The position numbers and the translations under genes were made by a program. A stretch of DNA of 64,000 nt from Siansivirga zeaxanthinifaciens CC-SAMT-1 (lineage in GTDB: Bacteria; Bacteroidota; Bacteroidia; Flavobacteriales; Flavobacteriaceae): positions 1,484,001 to 1,548,000 of the forward strand of contig NZ_CP007202.1 of NCBI RefSeq assembly GCF_000941055.1, in the 5' to 3' direction. This document shows positions 43,346 to 53,600 of the stretch, piece after piece. The first letter of the stretch is position 1. Each line of letters opens with the position of its first letter. Under the pieces are notes generated by a model, which saw nothing but the letters and a program-made list of their open reading frames with translations, made no database searches and was not told the DNA's origin.

Positions 43346-43974
43346 AGTTTTTCTCTTACTGCCTCTAATAAATCACTTTTCGATTCAATTTTAGTGTACA
43401 ATGAATCATTTATTTTGAAAACGGGTAAATGCGAGGTTTCTTTTATTTTGTTTGTTTTCAATTCATTAGCAAGTCTAATTAAGTTAAGTGTATCATTGCT
43501 AATGTTGTATTCTTGATATTTCAACCCATTATTATTTAAAATAGTTTTTAAATCATTACACAAAACGCAATGGTCTTTGGTGAACATAGTTATGGTTTTG
43601 TTTTTTAAAGATTCGTCTATTTTAAAGTTAATATCCTGTTTGTCTTTTCTTAATGAAAAGTCATAGCTAACTTCATTAACAATAAATGTAGAATTGTATA
43701 TACCTGCTTTTCCGTCTAGTAAAACCATAGTAAGTAGTTTGGTTTCAGAATTAGGAGGTAAAGTTTTTAAAATCGGTCTTAAGCTGGTTCGTCTGTAATC
43801 ATCGGTTGTTACTCTTAAAAAAACATCATAACTTATAGAGTCCTTGTTAACAGCAATAAGTTCTAATCTTTTTCCTGTCTTCTTTTCTTTTAAACTAACA
43901 AATTTATGTTGGTTTTGGGCAATTAACGATGTAGTGAAGAGTAAAATAAAAAGGGAAATACTGAGAGATTTCAT
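43342..43974 (-). CDS. Exported protein with a C-terminal glutaredoxin-like domain
   Basis: A 210-residue protein with a Sec signal ending near LIAQ. The N-terminal 120 residues are beta-rich and unrecognised. The C-terminal part is glutaredoxin-like (TITMFTKDHCVLCNDLKTIL with CxxC; TSHLPVFKINDS in place of the TVPxVF loop with cis-Pro). It probably acts on thiols in the periplasm. Convergent with the E2 gene, overlapping by 4 bp. Confidence 0.82.
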   Translation of the reverse strand: MKSLSISLFILLFTTSLIAQNQHKFVSLKEKKTGKRLELIAVNKDSISYDVFLRVTTDDYRRTSLRPILKTLPPNSETKLLTMVLLDGKAGIYNSTFIVNEVSYDFSLRKDKQDINFKIDESLKNKTITMFTKDHCVLCNDLKTILNNNGLKYQEYNISNDTLNLIRLANELKTNKIKETSHLPVFKINDSLYTKIESKSDLLEAVREKL

Positions 43975-44046
43975 TAGATTTATTAATATAAATTACGAAT
44001 TTAGCGAAAAAATAAAAGTTTATTTTTAAAAACTCGAACAAAAGTA

Positions 44047-44823
44047 ATGCAATTAAATTTAACCAAACCCATTTGTTTTTTCGATTTAGAGACAACAGGT
44101 GTTAACATCACAACCGATAGAATCGTCGAAATTTCAATACTAAAAGTCTATCCTAACGGTAAAGAAGAGAGTAAAACTTGGGTGGTGAATCCTACGATTC
44201 CTATTCCTAAAGAAGTTACGGCTATCCATGGTATATCAAACGAAGATGTGACCGATAAACCAACATTTAAGGAAATTTCAAAAGAAGTTTATAATATGAT
44301 AAAGGATTCAGATTTGGGTGGATTTAATTCCAACAGATTTGATATTCCGCTTCTGGCAGAAGAATTATTGCGCTCGGAAATAGATTTTGATATGAAAAAT
44401 CGTGTAGCCATAGATGTGCAAACTATTTTTCATAAAATGGAACAACGCACCCTTTCTGCAGCCTATAAATTTTATTGCAACGAAGAATTGGTAGGAGCTC
44501 ATGGCGCCGAAGCAGACACAAAAGCGACTTACGAAGTTTTAAAAGCGCAAATTGCCAAGTATGATGAAATAGAAAATGATACCAAATTTTTAGCAGATTT
44601 TAGTTCAAGAAAACAATTTGCAGATTTTGCGGGATTTATTGTTTATAATAAAAATGGCGATGAATGTTTTTCTTTCGGAAAGCATAAAGGTAAATTAGTT
44701 ACAGAGGTTTTAGAAAGTGAACCAGGTTATTTTGGGTGGTTACTAAACGCAGACTTCCCATTGTATACCAAAAAAGTACTCACATCTATTAAGTTGAGAA
44801 ATTTTAATAACAAATTAGGTTGA
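44047..44823 (+). CDS. DEDDh 3'-5' exonuclease with C-terminal DUF3820-like domain
   Basis: A 258-residue protein. The exonuclease core carries D and E in CFFDLETTGVN, D in NSNRFDIPLLAEELL, and the HxxxxD of AHGAEADTKATYEVL. The length and motifs fit DnaQ-like bacterial exonucleases. The C-terminal stretch FSFGKHKGKLVTEVLESEPGYFGWLLNADFP matches the DUF3820-type module often fused to such nucleases. It is the first of four closely packed genes up to cinA. Confidence 0.92.
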   Translation: MQLNLTKPICFFDLETTGVNITTDRIVEISILKVYPNGKEESKTWVVNPTIPIPKEVTAIHGISNEDVTDKPTFKEISKEVYNMIKDSDLGGFNSNRFDIPLLAEELLRSEIDFDMKNRVAIDVQTIFHKMEQRTLSAAYKFYCNEELVGAHGAEADTKATYEVLKAQIAKYDEIENDTKFLADFSSRKQFADFAGFIVYNKNGDECFSFGKHKGKLVTEVLESEPGYFGWLLNADFPLYTKKVLTSIKLRNFNNKLG

Positions 44824-44854
44824 GTTCAATTTCATCTAATAAATTATAATAAAA

Positions 44855-45466
44855 ATGAAAATCATTTGTATTGGTAGAAATTATACCGAACATATAAAAG
44901 AATTGGAGAATGAAAAACCAACAGATCCCGTTGTTTTTTTAAAACCAGACACTTCAATATTACTAAAAAAACAACCTTTCTTTATTCCAGATTTTTCAAA
45001 TGATGTGCATTATGAAGTTGAAATTCTTGTAAAAATTAATAGAATTGGAAAGCACATAGACAGGAAATTTGCACACAAATATTACGATGAAATAGGTTTG
45101 GGCATCGACTTTACCGCCCGCGATTTACAAGCAAGGTTAAAAGAAAAAGGTTTGCCTTGGGAAAAAGCAAAAGCTTTCGATGGTTCGGCTGTAATAGGCA
45201 ATTGGTTGCCTGTTTCTAATTTTTCTGATGTCAATGCTATTGAATTTTCCTTAAAAAAAAATGAAAATATTGTACAATTAGGAAATACAAGCCACATGCT
45301 TTGGAAAATTGATGAACTTATCGAATATATTTCAAAATATTTCACTTTAAAGATAGGAGATATTATATTTACGGGTACACCTTCTGGAGTAGGTAAGGTT
45401 GAAGCTAATGATAAGCTAAAAGGATTTATAGGAACTCAAGAAATGTTTTCAATAACAGTTAAATAA
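44855..45466 (+). CDS. Fumarylacetoacetate hydrolase-family protein
   Basis: A 203-residue member of the FAH superfamily (YcgM-like): MKIICIGRNYTEHIKELENEKPTDPVVFLKP, the metal ligands in HYEVEILVKI, GLGIDFTARDLQ and the later GDIIFTGTPSGVGKVEAND. Such enzymes hydrolyse acylpyruvates or decarboxylate oxaloacetate. It lies 31 bp after the exonuclease and abuts the Hpt gene without a gap. Confidence 0.93.
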   Translation: MKIICIGRNYTEHIKELENEKPTDPVVFLKPDTSILLKKQPFFIPDFSNDVHYEVEILVKINRIGKHIDRKFAHKYYDEIGLGIDFTARDLQARLKEKGLPWEKAKAFDGSAVIGNWLPVSNFSDVNAIEFSLKKNENIVQLGNTSHMLWKIDELIEYISKYFTLKIGDIIFTGTPSGVGKVEANDKLKGFIGTQEMFSITVK

Positions 45467-45808
45467 ATGGAACAACATTATAAATTAATTAGAGTAAGAG
45501 AGTTGGCAGATAACGATGAAGAATTTGTAGCAACCTTGGTTGGTGCTTTTCTTGAAGAGGTTCCAGAAGATGCCGAACGATTAAAAAAAGCTGTAGCAGA
45601 TAAAAATTATTTTGAAGCGTATCAAGCAGCACATAAAATGAAACCAACGATTGATTTGTTTGAACTTGGCGTGCTTGATATTTTAATAGAGGTACAAGAT
45701 TGGGGCAAATTTGAAAAAAAGGAAATGGATATCACAAATCAATTGCATACGGTTTTAACTGCGGTAGAAAATACCGTTAACGAAATGAAATTAGATTTTA
45801 ATTTATAA
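45467..45808 (+). CDS. Histidine phosphotransfer (Hpt) domain protein
   Basis: A 113-residue four-helix protein. The phosphorylatable His is in AAHKMKPTIDLFE, matching the Hpt motif HxxKp. It would relay phosphate between a hybrid histidine kinase and a response regulator, neither of which is in the window. It starts directly after the FAH stop and ends 2 bp before cinA, in one operon. Confidence 0.88.
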   Translation: MEQHYKLIRVRELADNDEEFVATLVGAFLEEVPEDAERLKKAVADKNYFEAYQAAHKMKPTIDLFELGVLDILIEVQDWGKFEKKEMDITNQLHTVLTAVENTVNEMKLDFNL

Positions 45809-45810
45809 GA

Positions 45811-47061
45811 ATGCTAGCAGAAATTATTACTATAGGAGATGAGTTGTTAATTGGTCAGGTGATTGATACAAACTCGGCTTTTATAGCGAAACAACTTAAT
45901 AAAATTGGAATTTCTGTATACCAAATCACTTCGGTTCAAGACGATAAAGAACATATTATTAGAGCATTAACCGATGCTGAAACTCGTGTTGATATTGTTA
46001 TTTTAACAGGTGGTTTAGGACCCACAAAAGACGATATTACAAAAAAAACAATTGCCGAATATTTTAATGATACTTTAGTAGTATCTGATGCTGTCTTGAA
46101 AAATATAGAAAATATTTGGGCTACACACGTGCGCGGGCATCTACTGCAAGTTAATAAAGATCAAGCTCTTGTGCCTTCAAAATCTAAGGTATTAATGAAT
46201 CTTTTAGGTACCGCTCCTGGTATGTGGATGGAAAAAGGAGATAAAGTTTTTATATCGCTTCCGGGTGTTCCCCATGAAATGAATGCCTTAATTACCGGGG
46301 AAGTTATTCCGAAGTTAAAAAGCAAATTTAATTGTCCGTATATACTTCATAAAACCTTATTGGTGTATGGTCTTGGAGAAAGTGCTCTAGCCGAACGTAT
46401 TGAAACTTGGGAAAACGAGCTGCCTAAAAACATCAAATTAGCGTATTTGCCAAGTTTGGGTAAAATGCGTTTAAGATTATCTTCTAAAGGATCGAGTCAA
46501 ATGGAAGTTATTAAAGGTGTTGAAGATCAAATTCAAAAAGTAATTCCTTTAATTAAAGATGAATTTGCAGGTTTCGAAGGTGATGAAGGTTCAGTTGAAT
46601 TGGTTATAGCCAATCAATTAACCAAATTAGAAAAAACATTGGCCATTGCCGAAAGTTGTACCGGCGGTAAAATCGCTGAACAATTTACAGCCAATTCTGG
46701 AGCATCATCTTACTTTAAAGGCGGTGTGGTTACCTATTCTACAGAATCGAAAATGAATCTTCTGGGGGTTTCTAAAGAAGATATTGATGCGCATTCTGTT
46801 GTAAGTAAGGTTGTTTGTGAGGCTATGGCAGCAAATGCGCTTAAATTATTTAATTCAGATTATGCCGTTGCTACCACAGGAAATGCAGGTCCAACCAAAG
46901 GAGAATCTGAAGCAGAAGTTGGAACCGTTTTCGTTGCTATTGCAACAAAAAACGGCGTTTATTCAGATAAATTTATGTTGGGAAATCAAAGAATTAAAGT
47001 CATTGATAAAGCGGTAAATAAGGCTTTGGAAATGCTATTAAAAGAAATTTTTAAAAATTGA
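45811..47061 (+). CDS. cinA: CinA: competence/damage-inducible protein, NMN amidohydrolase
   Basis: A 416-residue protein with two domains: N-terminal MoaB/MogA-like (AEIITIGDELLIGQVIDTNSAFIAKQLN; LTGGLGPTKDDITKK; ISLPGVPHEMNAL) and C-terminal PncC-type nicotinamide-nucleotide amidase (TLAIAESCTGGKIAEQFT; FKGGVVTYSTESK; VATTGNAGP). It recycles NMN for NAD salvage and deals with ADP-ribose. It ends the four-gene operon before the ribosomal protein genes. Confidence 0.96.
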   Translation: MLAEIITIGDELLIGQVIDTNSAFIAKQLNKIGISVYQITSVQDDKEHIIRALTDAETRVDIVILTGGLGPTKDDITKKTIAEYFNDTLVVSDAVLKNIENIWATHVRGHLLQVNKDQALVPSKSKVLMNLLGTAPGMWMEKGDKVFISLPGVPHEMNALITGEVIPKLKSKFNCPYILHKTLLVYGLGESALAERIETWENELPKNIKLAYLPSLGKMRLRLSSKGSSQMEVIKGVEDQIQKVIPLIKDEFAGFEGDEGSVELVIANQLTKLEKTLAIAESCTGGKIAEQFTANSGASSYFKGGVVTYSTESKMNLLGVSKEDIDAHSVVSKVVCEAMAANALKLFNSDYAVATTGNAGPTKGESEAEVGTVFVAIATKNGVYSDKFMLGNQRIKVIDKAVNKALEMLLKEIFKN

Positions 47062-47072
47062 TAAAAATTAAG

Positions 47073-47102
47073 TTGCTATAAAGCAAAGTATTTGTATATT
47101 TG
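47073..47102 (+). promoter_or_regulatory. Promoter of rpmB operon
   Basis: TTG at 47073-47075 and TATATTTG at 47095-47102 with a 19-bp spacer match the Bacteroidetes -33/-7 consensus. Transcription would start about 35 bp before the rpmB ATG. Confidence 0.75.
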
Positions 47103-47143
47103 CACCTCGATTTTAAGCAACAAGAAATTTAAAGTTATATAGA

Positions 47144-47380
47144 ATGTCAAGAGTTTGTGAACTTACAGGAAAGAAGGCAATGGTTGGAAACAACGTGTCT
47201 CATGCATTAAATAGAACTAAACGCAAATTTAACGCGAATTTAGTAAAGAAACGTTTTTACATTCCAGAAGAAGACAGCTGGATAACTTTAAAGGTTTCTA
47301 CATCTGCACTAAAAACTATTAACAAGATAGGTATTTCTGCGGCACTTAAAGATGCAAAGTCTAAAGGATTTTTAAAATAA
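47144..47380 (+). CDS. rpmB: Ribosomal protein bL28
   Basis: A 78-residue protein with the L28 pattern: SRVCELTGKKAMVGNNVSHALNRTKRKFNANL. It has a clear promoter and is followed by rpmG at 24 bp, the standard Bacteroidetes order rpmB-rpmG-DUF4295-ftsY. Confidence 0.98.
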   Translation: MSRVCELTGKKAMVGNNVSHALNRTKRKFNANLVKKRFYIPEEDSWITLKVSTSALKTINKIGISAALKDAKSKGFLK

Positions 47381-47404
47381 TAGCCACATTAATAAGTAAA
47401 GAAA

Positions 47405-47587
47405 ATGGCAAAGAAAGGTAATAGAATACAGGTAATTTTAGAATGTACTGAGCATAAAGAATCTGGACAACCAGGAACTTCAAGATACGTTACAACTAAA
47501 AATAAAAAGAATACGCCAGACAGAATGGAGATTAAAAAATTTAATCCAATTCTTAAGCGTATGACTGTTCATAAAGAAATTAAATAA
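47405..47587 (+). CDS. rpmG: Ribosomal protein bL33
   Basis: A 60-residue L33 ([41 protein letters not shown]). It lacks the CxxC zinc pairs of the C+ form, so it is the zinc-free type. In operon with rpmB and the DUF4295 gene. Confidence 0.97.
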   Translation: MAKKGNRIQVILECTEHKESGQPGTSRYVTTKNKKNTPDRMEIKKFNPILKRMTVHKEIK

Positions 47588-47633
47588 TTTAGAATTTTAC
47601 AATTGTAAATTCCAAATAAAAAACATTTGAATC

Positions 47634-47786
47634 ATGGCAAAGAAAACAGTAGCATCGTTACAAACATCTTCTAAAAGATTAACAAAAGCTATCAAAATGG
47701 TGAAATCACCAAAAACAGGAGCTTATATGTTTGTAGAGTCTATTATGGCTCCAGAATTTGTAGATGACTTTTTAAAAGAAAAATAA
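47634..47786 (+). CDS. DUF4295 family small protein
   Basis: A 50-residue basic protein starting MAKKTVASLQTSSKRLTKAI, with KSPKTGAYMFVESIM and ending DDFLKEK. It fits the DUF4295 family, found just after rpmG in Bacteroidetes and possibly ribosome-associated; the role is not proven. It is followed by a strong terminator, so ftsY is a separate transcription unit here. Confidence 0.93.
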   Translation: MAKKTVASLQTSSKRLTKAIKMVKSPKTGAYMFVESIMAPEFVDDFLKEK

Positions 47787-47809
47787 AATTTTCTTTTTTA
47801 CAATATTTA

Positions 47810-47840
47810 AAGCTGCTTTCTTATTAGAAAGCAGCTTTTT
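47810..47840 (+). terminator. Terminator of the rpmB-rpmG-DUF4295 operon
   Basis: AAGCTGCTTTC / GAAAGCAGCTT with a 6-nt loop followed by T's. Confidence 0.9.
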
Positions 47841-47981
47841 TATATTTATATTTGAAGTGTACTGTCAAAATAACAGTATTAATTTATGGTAAGATAATTG
47901 TTTGGCAATTAAGTGTTTTTGTATGTAATACAATATCATTTTTAGTTAAATAAATTTAGTAATCAACCAATCGAATAAGAC

Positions 47982-48935
47982 ATGAGTTTTTTTAAAAAAA
48001 TATTTTCTTCAGAAAAAAAAGAAACCTTAGATAAAGGACTTGAAAAATCTAAAACTAGTTTTTTTGGGAAATTAAGTAAAGCCGTTGCAGGTAAATCTAA
48101 AGTAGATGATGAGGTTTTAGATAATTTAGAAGAAGTACTTGTTTCTAGTGATGTAGGCGTTAATACGACACTTAAAATTATTGAGCGTATTGAAGAACGT
48201 GTATCTAAAGATAAATATTTAGGAACAGACGAGCTTAATGTTATTTTGCGTGAAGAAATTGCTGGATTATTAAGTGAAACCAATGTAGGAGAGGAAACAG
48301 AGTTTAATATTCCACAAGCTAATAAACCGCATGTAATTATGGTGGTTGGTGTTAATGGTGTTGGTAAAACAACAACCATTGGCAAATTAGCTTATCAATT
48401 TAAAAAACAAGGACTTAATGTTGTTTTAGGTGCAGCCGATACTTTTAGAGCGGCAGCAATCGATCAGTTGCAAGTATGGGCCGATCGAGTAGGTGTTCCT
48501 TTGGTTAAACAATCTATGGGTAGTGATCCGGCTTCTGTTGCTTTCGATACATTAAAAAGCGCTGTGAGTCAAAATGCCGATGTTGTTATTATCGATACCG
48601 CTGGTCGTTTGCACAATAAAATAAATTTAATGAACGAGCTTACCAAGGTAAAGCGTGTCATGCAAAAAGTAGTAGATCATTCTCCACACGATGTTTTGTT
48701 GGTTTTAGATGGCTCTACGGGACAGAATGCCTTCGAACAAGCCAAGCAATTTACTTCTGCTACCGAGGTTACATCTTTAGCTGTAACTAAATTAGATGGT
48801 ACTGCTAAAGGCGGTGTTGTTATTGGAATTTCCGATCAATTTAAAATTCCTGTAAAATATATTGGAGTGGGAGAAGGCATTGAAGATTTACAGGTCTTCA
48901 ATAAATTTGAGTTTGTAGATTCCTTTTTTAAATAA
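47982..48935 (+). CDS. ftsY: Signal recognition particle receptor FtsY
   Basis: A 317-residue SRP GTPase, short in its acidic A region. N domain first (KSKVDDEVLDNLEEVLVSSDVGVNTTLKII), then the G domain: G1 GVNGVGKTTTIGKLA, ADTFRAAAIDQLQVW, G3 IIDTAGRLH, G4 TKLDGTAKGG, and IGVGEGIEDLQVF. It docks ribosome-SRP complexes at the membrane. In many relatives rimO follows next; here three genes and an IS lie between. Confidence 0.97.
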   Translation: MSFFKKIFSSEKKETLDKGLEKSKTSFFGKLSKAVAGKSKVDDEVLDNLEEVLVSSDVGVNTTLKIIERIEERVSKDKYLGTDELNVILREEIAGLLSETNVGEETEFNIPQANKPHVIMVVGVNGVGKTTTIGKLAYQFKKQGLNVVLGAADTFRAAAIDQLQVWADRVGVPLVKQSMGSDPASVAFDTLKSAVSQNADVVIIDTAGRLHNKINLMNELTKVKRVMQKVVDHSPHDVLLVLDGSTGQNAFEQAKQFTSATEVTSLAVTKLDGTAKGGVVIGISDQFKIPVKYIGVGEGIEDLQVFNKFEFVDSFFK

Positions 48936-49028
48936 TTTTAACTTTTTTTTATTACTAAATAGTACGATACGTTGTTTTAAAAGAATGATGTACTCATATA
49001 TTTTCACTATTTTTAATGAAAAAAAGCT

Positions 49029-50657
49029 ATGAATCGCATTGTATTACTATTGTTTGTAATTACTATAAGTGCTTGTAAAAGTAAAATAGAAATAAAACAA
49101 ACAGATGTGTCAAATCCCGATTCGGTTAGAGTAAAAGATTTCCGCGAATTTAAAGTCTTAGATTCCAAATACATTAATACATCTCAACTCTGGGAACCTT
49201 TCAATAAAGATCTAAAAACCTTTACTGAAGAGGTCTACAACCGTTTAAAGCCTCTTATTCTTGAACAAGACATTTTAACTATCCAAAAAAATATTCAAGA
49301 GCATAAACTTACATACGAGAATTTAACTAAGTTCTATCTATATCGTATTCGAAAGTATGATAGAGAAAATAATTTGTCTTTAAATTCGGTTATTTCTCTA
49401 AATCCTTTTGTTATTAAAGAAGCAAAACAAAAAGATAAAGCATTATTAAACAGAAAGTTTAAACATGCCATTTTTGGTATGCCTATTTTATTAAAAGACA
49501 ATATTAATTCCTTAAATATGCCCACAACGGCAGGTGCTGTTGTATTGCAAAATAACACAACCGACGATGCTTTTATTGTAAAACAATTAAAAAGTAACGG
49601 CGCATTAATTTTAGGAAAAGCCAATTTAAGCGAATGGGCTTATTTTTTCTGTGGCGATTGTCCAAGTGGATATAGTGCCGTTGGCGGACAAACACTTAAT
49701 CCGTATGGAAGAAGATCCATCGATACTGGCGGATCGAGTTCTGGAAGTGGCGTGACAGTAGCTAGTAATTTTTGTGCGGCAGCCGTAGGTAGCGAAACTT
49801 CTGGATCTATTTTATCGCCTTCCAGCGCAAATTCTGTTGTGGGATTAAAACCAACTATTGGTTTATTAAGCAGAAGTGGGATTGTGCCAATTTCTTCAAC
49901 CCTAGATACACCCGGGCCGATGACTAAAAATGTTATAGATAATGCCATTTTGTTAGATGCCATGGTGGGATTTGATGCGACCGATTCGAAATCAATAAAA
50001 ATACCTCATACTTCAAATTATTTTGATGATTTAAATGAAAGTAGTTTATCGGGGAAACGTTTTGGGGCTTTTAAAAGATTAATGCAAGATTCATTATATG
50101 TTTCAGCTATAAATAAATTAAAATCTAAAGGTGCTTTGGTAATTGTAATTGATGAAGATAACATGCGATTGCCTAATTTTTTAAGACTTCTTAATCTAGA
50201 CATGAAAAATGATTTGCCAGTTTATTTAAATACTTGGGCAAATAAATCGATAGAAGTAAAATCGGTTAAAGATGTTATGGCGTATAATAAAAAAGACTCC
50301 TTAAATATCATGCCTTACGGACAGTCTTTATTTAGAGGTATTATTGCCGATATGGCTACCGACACCGAATTTAAAGCCATAAAAGACACCTTAAAAACAA
50401 GTGGCAGGTTGTTTTTTGATAAACCTATGGAAACTTATAATTTAGATGGATTTTTATCTATTAATAATTACCACGCTGCTTTTGCTGCAGTTGCAGAATA
50501 CCCAGCTATAACAGTTCCAATGGGGTATATGAAAAACGGCACGCCAAAAGGCTTTACATTTATTAGTAAACCTTTGTCAGAAAAGCAATTACTGCAATGG
50601 GCTTATGCTTACGAGCAAGTATCAAAAATGCGCAAAACACCTAGTAATTATAATTAA
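49029..50657 (+). CDS. Amidase-family lipoprotein
   Basis: A 542-residue enzyme with a lipoprotein signal (ITISAC). Catalytic Ser-cisSer-Lys residues are in the expected places: K in MPILLKDNIN near residue 158, and the signature DTGGSSSGSGVTVASNFCAAAVGSETSGSI near 230-260. It hydrolyses an amide, possibly of a peptide or amino-acid derivative, in the periplasm or on the outer membrane. The substrate cannot be inferred. It precedes the tricorn-like protease by 17 bp, so the two probably form an operon of degradative enzymes. Confidence 0.93.
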   Translation: MNRIVLLLFVITISACKSKIEIKQTDVSNPDSVRVKDFREFKVLDSKYINTSQLWEPFNKDLKTFTEEVYNRLKPLILEQDILTIQKNIQEHKLTYENLTKFYLYRIRKYDRENNLSLNSVISLNPFVIKEAKQKDKALLNRKFKHAIFGMPILLKDNINSLNMPTTAGAVVLQNNTTDDAFIVKQLKSNGALILGKANLSEWAYFFCGDCPSGYSAVGGQTLNPYGRRSIDTGGSSSGSGVTVASNFCAAAVGSETSGSILSPSSANSVVGLKPTIGLLSRSGIVPISSTLDTPGPMTKNVIDNAILLDAMVGFDATDSKSIKIPHTSNYFDDLNESSLSGKRFGAFKRLMQDSLYVSAINKLKSKGALVIVIDEDNMRLPNFLRLLNLDMKNDLPVYLNTWANKSIEVKSVKDVMAYNKKDSLNIMPYGQSLFRGIIADMATDTEFKAIKDTLKTSGRLFFDKPMETYNLDGFLSINNYHAAFAAVAEYPAITVPMGYMKNGTPKGFTFISKPLSEKQLLQWAYAYEQVSKMRKTPSNYN

Positions 50658-50674
50658 AATAACATATCAACCTA

Positions 50675-53600
50675 ATGAAAACATATTTTATAATAGCTTT
50701 ATTTTTATTGAATTATTTGAATGTTCAAGCTCAAGATGAAGCACAATGGTTACGTAATCCTTGTATTTCTCCCGATGGTTCCACCATCGTTTTTAGTTAT
50801 CATGGTAACTTATATCGTGTAAGCTCAAATGGTGGCGATGCAGTTGCAATAACCACAGGCGATGCTTACGATGGGTACCCTATTTACAGTCACGATGGTA
50901 AAACAATTGCCTTTGCAAGCGACCGTTACGGGAATTTTGATGTTTTTACAATACCCGCTGAAGGAGGTTTGTCAACTAGATTAACTTTTAACAGTGCCAA
51001 CGATTTCCCTAACGATTTTACAGTAGATGATCAAGAGGTGCTTTTTGGAAGCGGAAGAGAAGCTCCAGCAGCTAGTGTACGGTTTCCTTCACCCAGATTG
51101 TTTCTAAATTTGTATAAAATACCCGTTACAGGTGGGAGACCAATTTTAGTGTCGGCTGCAGGAGCAGAAAGTGCTCGATATAATAACAACGGTACAAAAA
51201 TAGTATTTCAAGACAGAAAAGGTTACGAAGACGATTTACGAAAGCATCATGTATCTTCCGTAACTCGCGATATTTGGATTTTTGATGTCAACAAAAACAC
51301 GTACACCCAAATAACAAATTTTGTTGGCGAAGATAGAGAGCCTGTTTTTAATAATAATGCGTCCTCTATTTATTATTTGAATGAAAAAAATGGTACTCAA
51401 AATCTGTATAAAATGGATTTAAGCTCTAAAAAAGATGTGTTACTCACTAATTTTGAAGATTTCCCAGTAAGGCATTTAAGCATTTCAAAAAACAATACGA
51501 TGGCGTTCACATGGAAAGGAAGTATTTATACCTTTTCTGAAGGAAGTGAACCAAGGAAAATATCAATACGAGTAAAAGATGATTCTGCATACGAAACCAT
51601 AAAAAATGTTGATATTAATGATGTAAGTGAATTTAAAGTTAGTCCAAATGGAAAAGAAATAGCCTTTGTAAACCGTGGTGAAGTTTTTGTAACAGGGGTT
51701 GATGATTCTCGCACAAAACGCATCACCAATACACCAGAGCAAGAACGCATGGTTAATTGGTCGCCAGATGGTAAAACCTTATTGTTTTCTGGTGAACGTA
51801 ATAACAGTTGGAATATCTATAAAGTAACTTTAACCAGACCCGAAGAAACCTATTTTTTTGCAAGTACAACTCTTAAAACGGAGCCATTAATTGCTACATC
51901 GGCTGAGGAATATCAACCAAAATATGCACCAGATGGAAAAAAAGTAGCATATGTAAAGGATAGAAATATCTTGCAGGTTTTAGATATAGAAACCAAAAAA
52001 GAAGTTACCATACTCCCTGAAGGGCATAATTATTCTTATTCTGATGGTGATTGGGATTTTGAATGGAGTCCAGATAGTAAATGGTTGTTTGTTTCAGACC
52101 AAAAAGGCTTTGGTTTTACCAGAAATACAGCACTGCTTAAAGCAGATGGAACTGGAGATTTTATATATCCTGTGAATAGTGGTTTTGGCGAAAATGAACC
52201 ACATTGGGCTTTAGATGGAAAAATGATGGTTTATGCAAGCTCCAGAGATGGTGAAAAATCTTTAGCGTATAATGGAAGTAGTGAGTCTGATATTTATGCT
52301 GTATTCTTAGACCAGAAAGCTTTCGATACTTATATATTAAGTAAGGAGGAATATGAACTTTTTAAAGAAAAGGAAAAAGAAACTAAAAAAGATTCTGAAG
52401 AAAAAGAAGACGATAAAAAGAAAGATAAAAAAAATGCTAAGGATAAGAAAGTTGAAGATTTAAAAATTAATTTAGAGAATCTTGATTATCGAAAAATAAA
52501 GCTTACTATAAACAGTTCTAATATAAGTGGTTATGTTTTAAATAAAGATGCTAGTAAACTTTATTATTTATCAGAATTCGAAAAAGGCTATGATGTATGG
52601 GTAACAGAACCAAGAACTAAAGAAACCAAAATTTTAGCCAAACTTGGTGGTTCCCCTAGCGGAATTCAAATAAGTGAAGATAATAAAACCTTGTTTTTAA
52701 GTAATAATGGTCAAATTATTAAACTTGATGCCGATACAGGAAAAACTACAAATATTAAAATTGATGGCGACATGCTATTAGATGCAGCCGGAGAGCGTCA
52801 ATATATTTTTGATCATGCCTGGTTACAGTTAAAAAAGAAATTTTACGACCCTAATATTCATGGTATAGATTGGCAAATGTATCATGATGAATATGCTAAA
52901 TTTTTACCATACATAAACAATAATTACGATTTTCAACAACTATTAAGTGAATTACTAGGCGAACTAAATGCATCTCATACAGGTGGGCGTTACACTCATA
53001 GGGCGAAAAATGCCGATGTTACTGCTTCACTTGGACTTTTATTCGACGAAAATTATACTGGAGATGGTATTAAAATTAGTGAGGTTTTGTCTGGAGGCCC
53101 TTTAGATAATGCAGAAAGTAAGATAAAAAAGGGTGCTGTTATTTTAAAAATTAATGGAGAAGAAATAAAAGCAGATGATAACTGGAACAAGTATTTAAAC
53201 AACATTAATGGAAAAAATATACTGTTAACAGTAAAAAATGGAACGACTATTTTCGATGAAAAAGTACAACCTGTATCTATGAGAATGCAATCTGAACTCA
53301 TGTACAAACGTTGGGTGAAGTTAATGGAGCACAAAGTAGATTCTCTAAGTAATGGTAAATTAGGTTATGTGCACGTTAGAGGTATGAATGATGGTAGTTT
53401 TAGAGAAGTTTTCGATAATGTTATGGGTAAAAATAGAGATAAAAAAGCCCTAGTTGTCGATACGCGATTCAATGGAGGCGGCTGGCTTCATGACGATTTA
53501 AACACCTTTTTAAGTGGAAATTTATATTTAAAATTAGCGCCTCAAGGCAATTTGTTAAAAGGCGGAGAATCATTAACACGTTGGACCAAACCGAGCATCG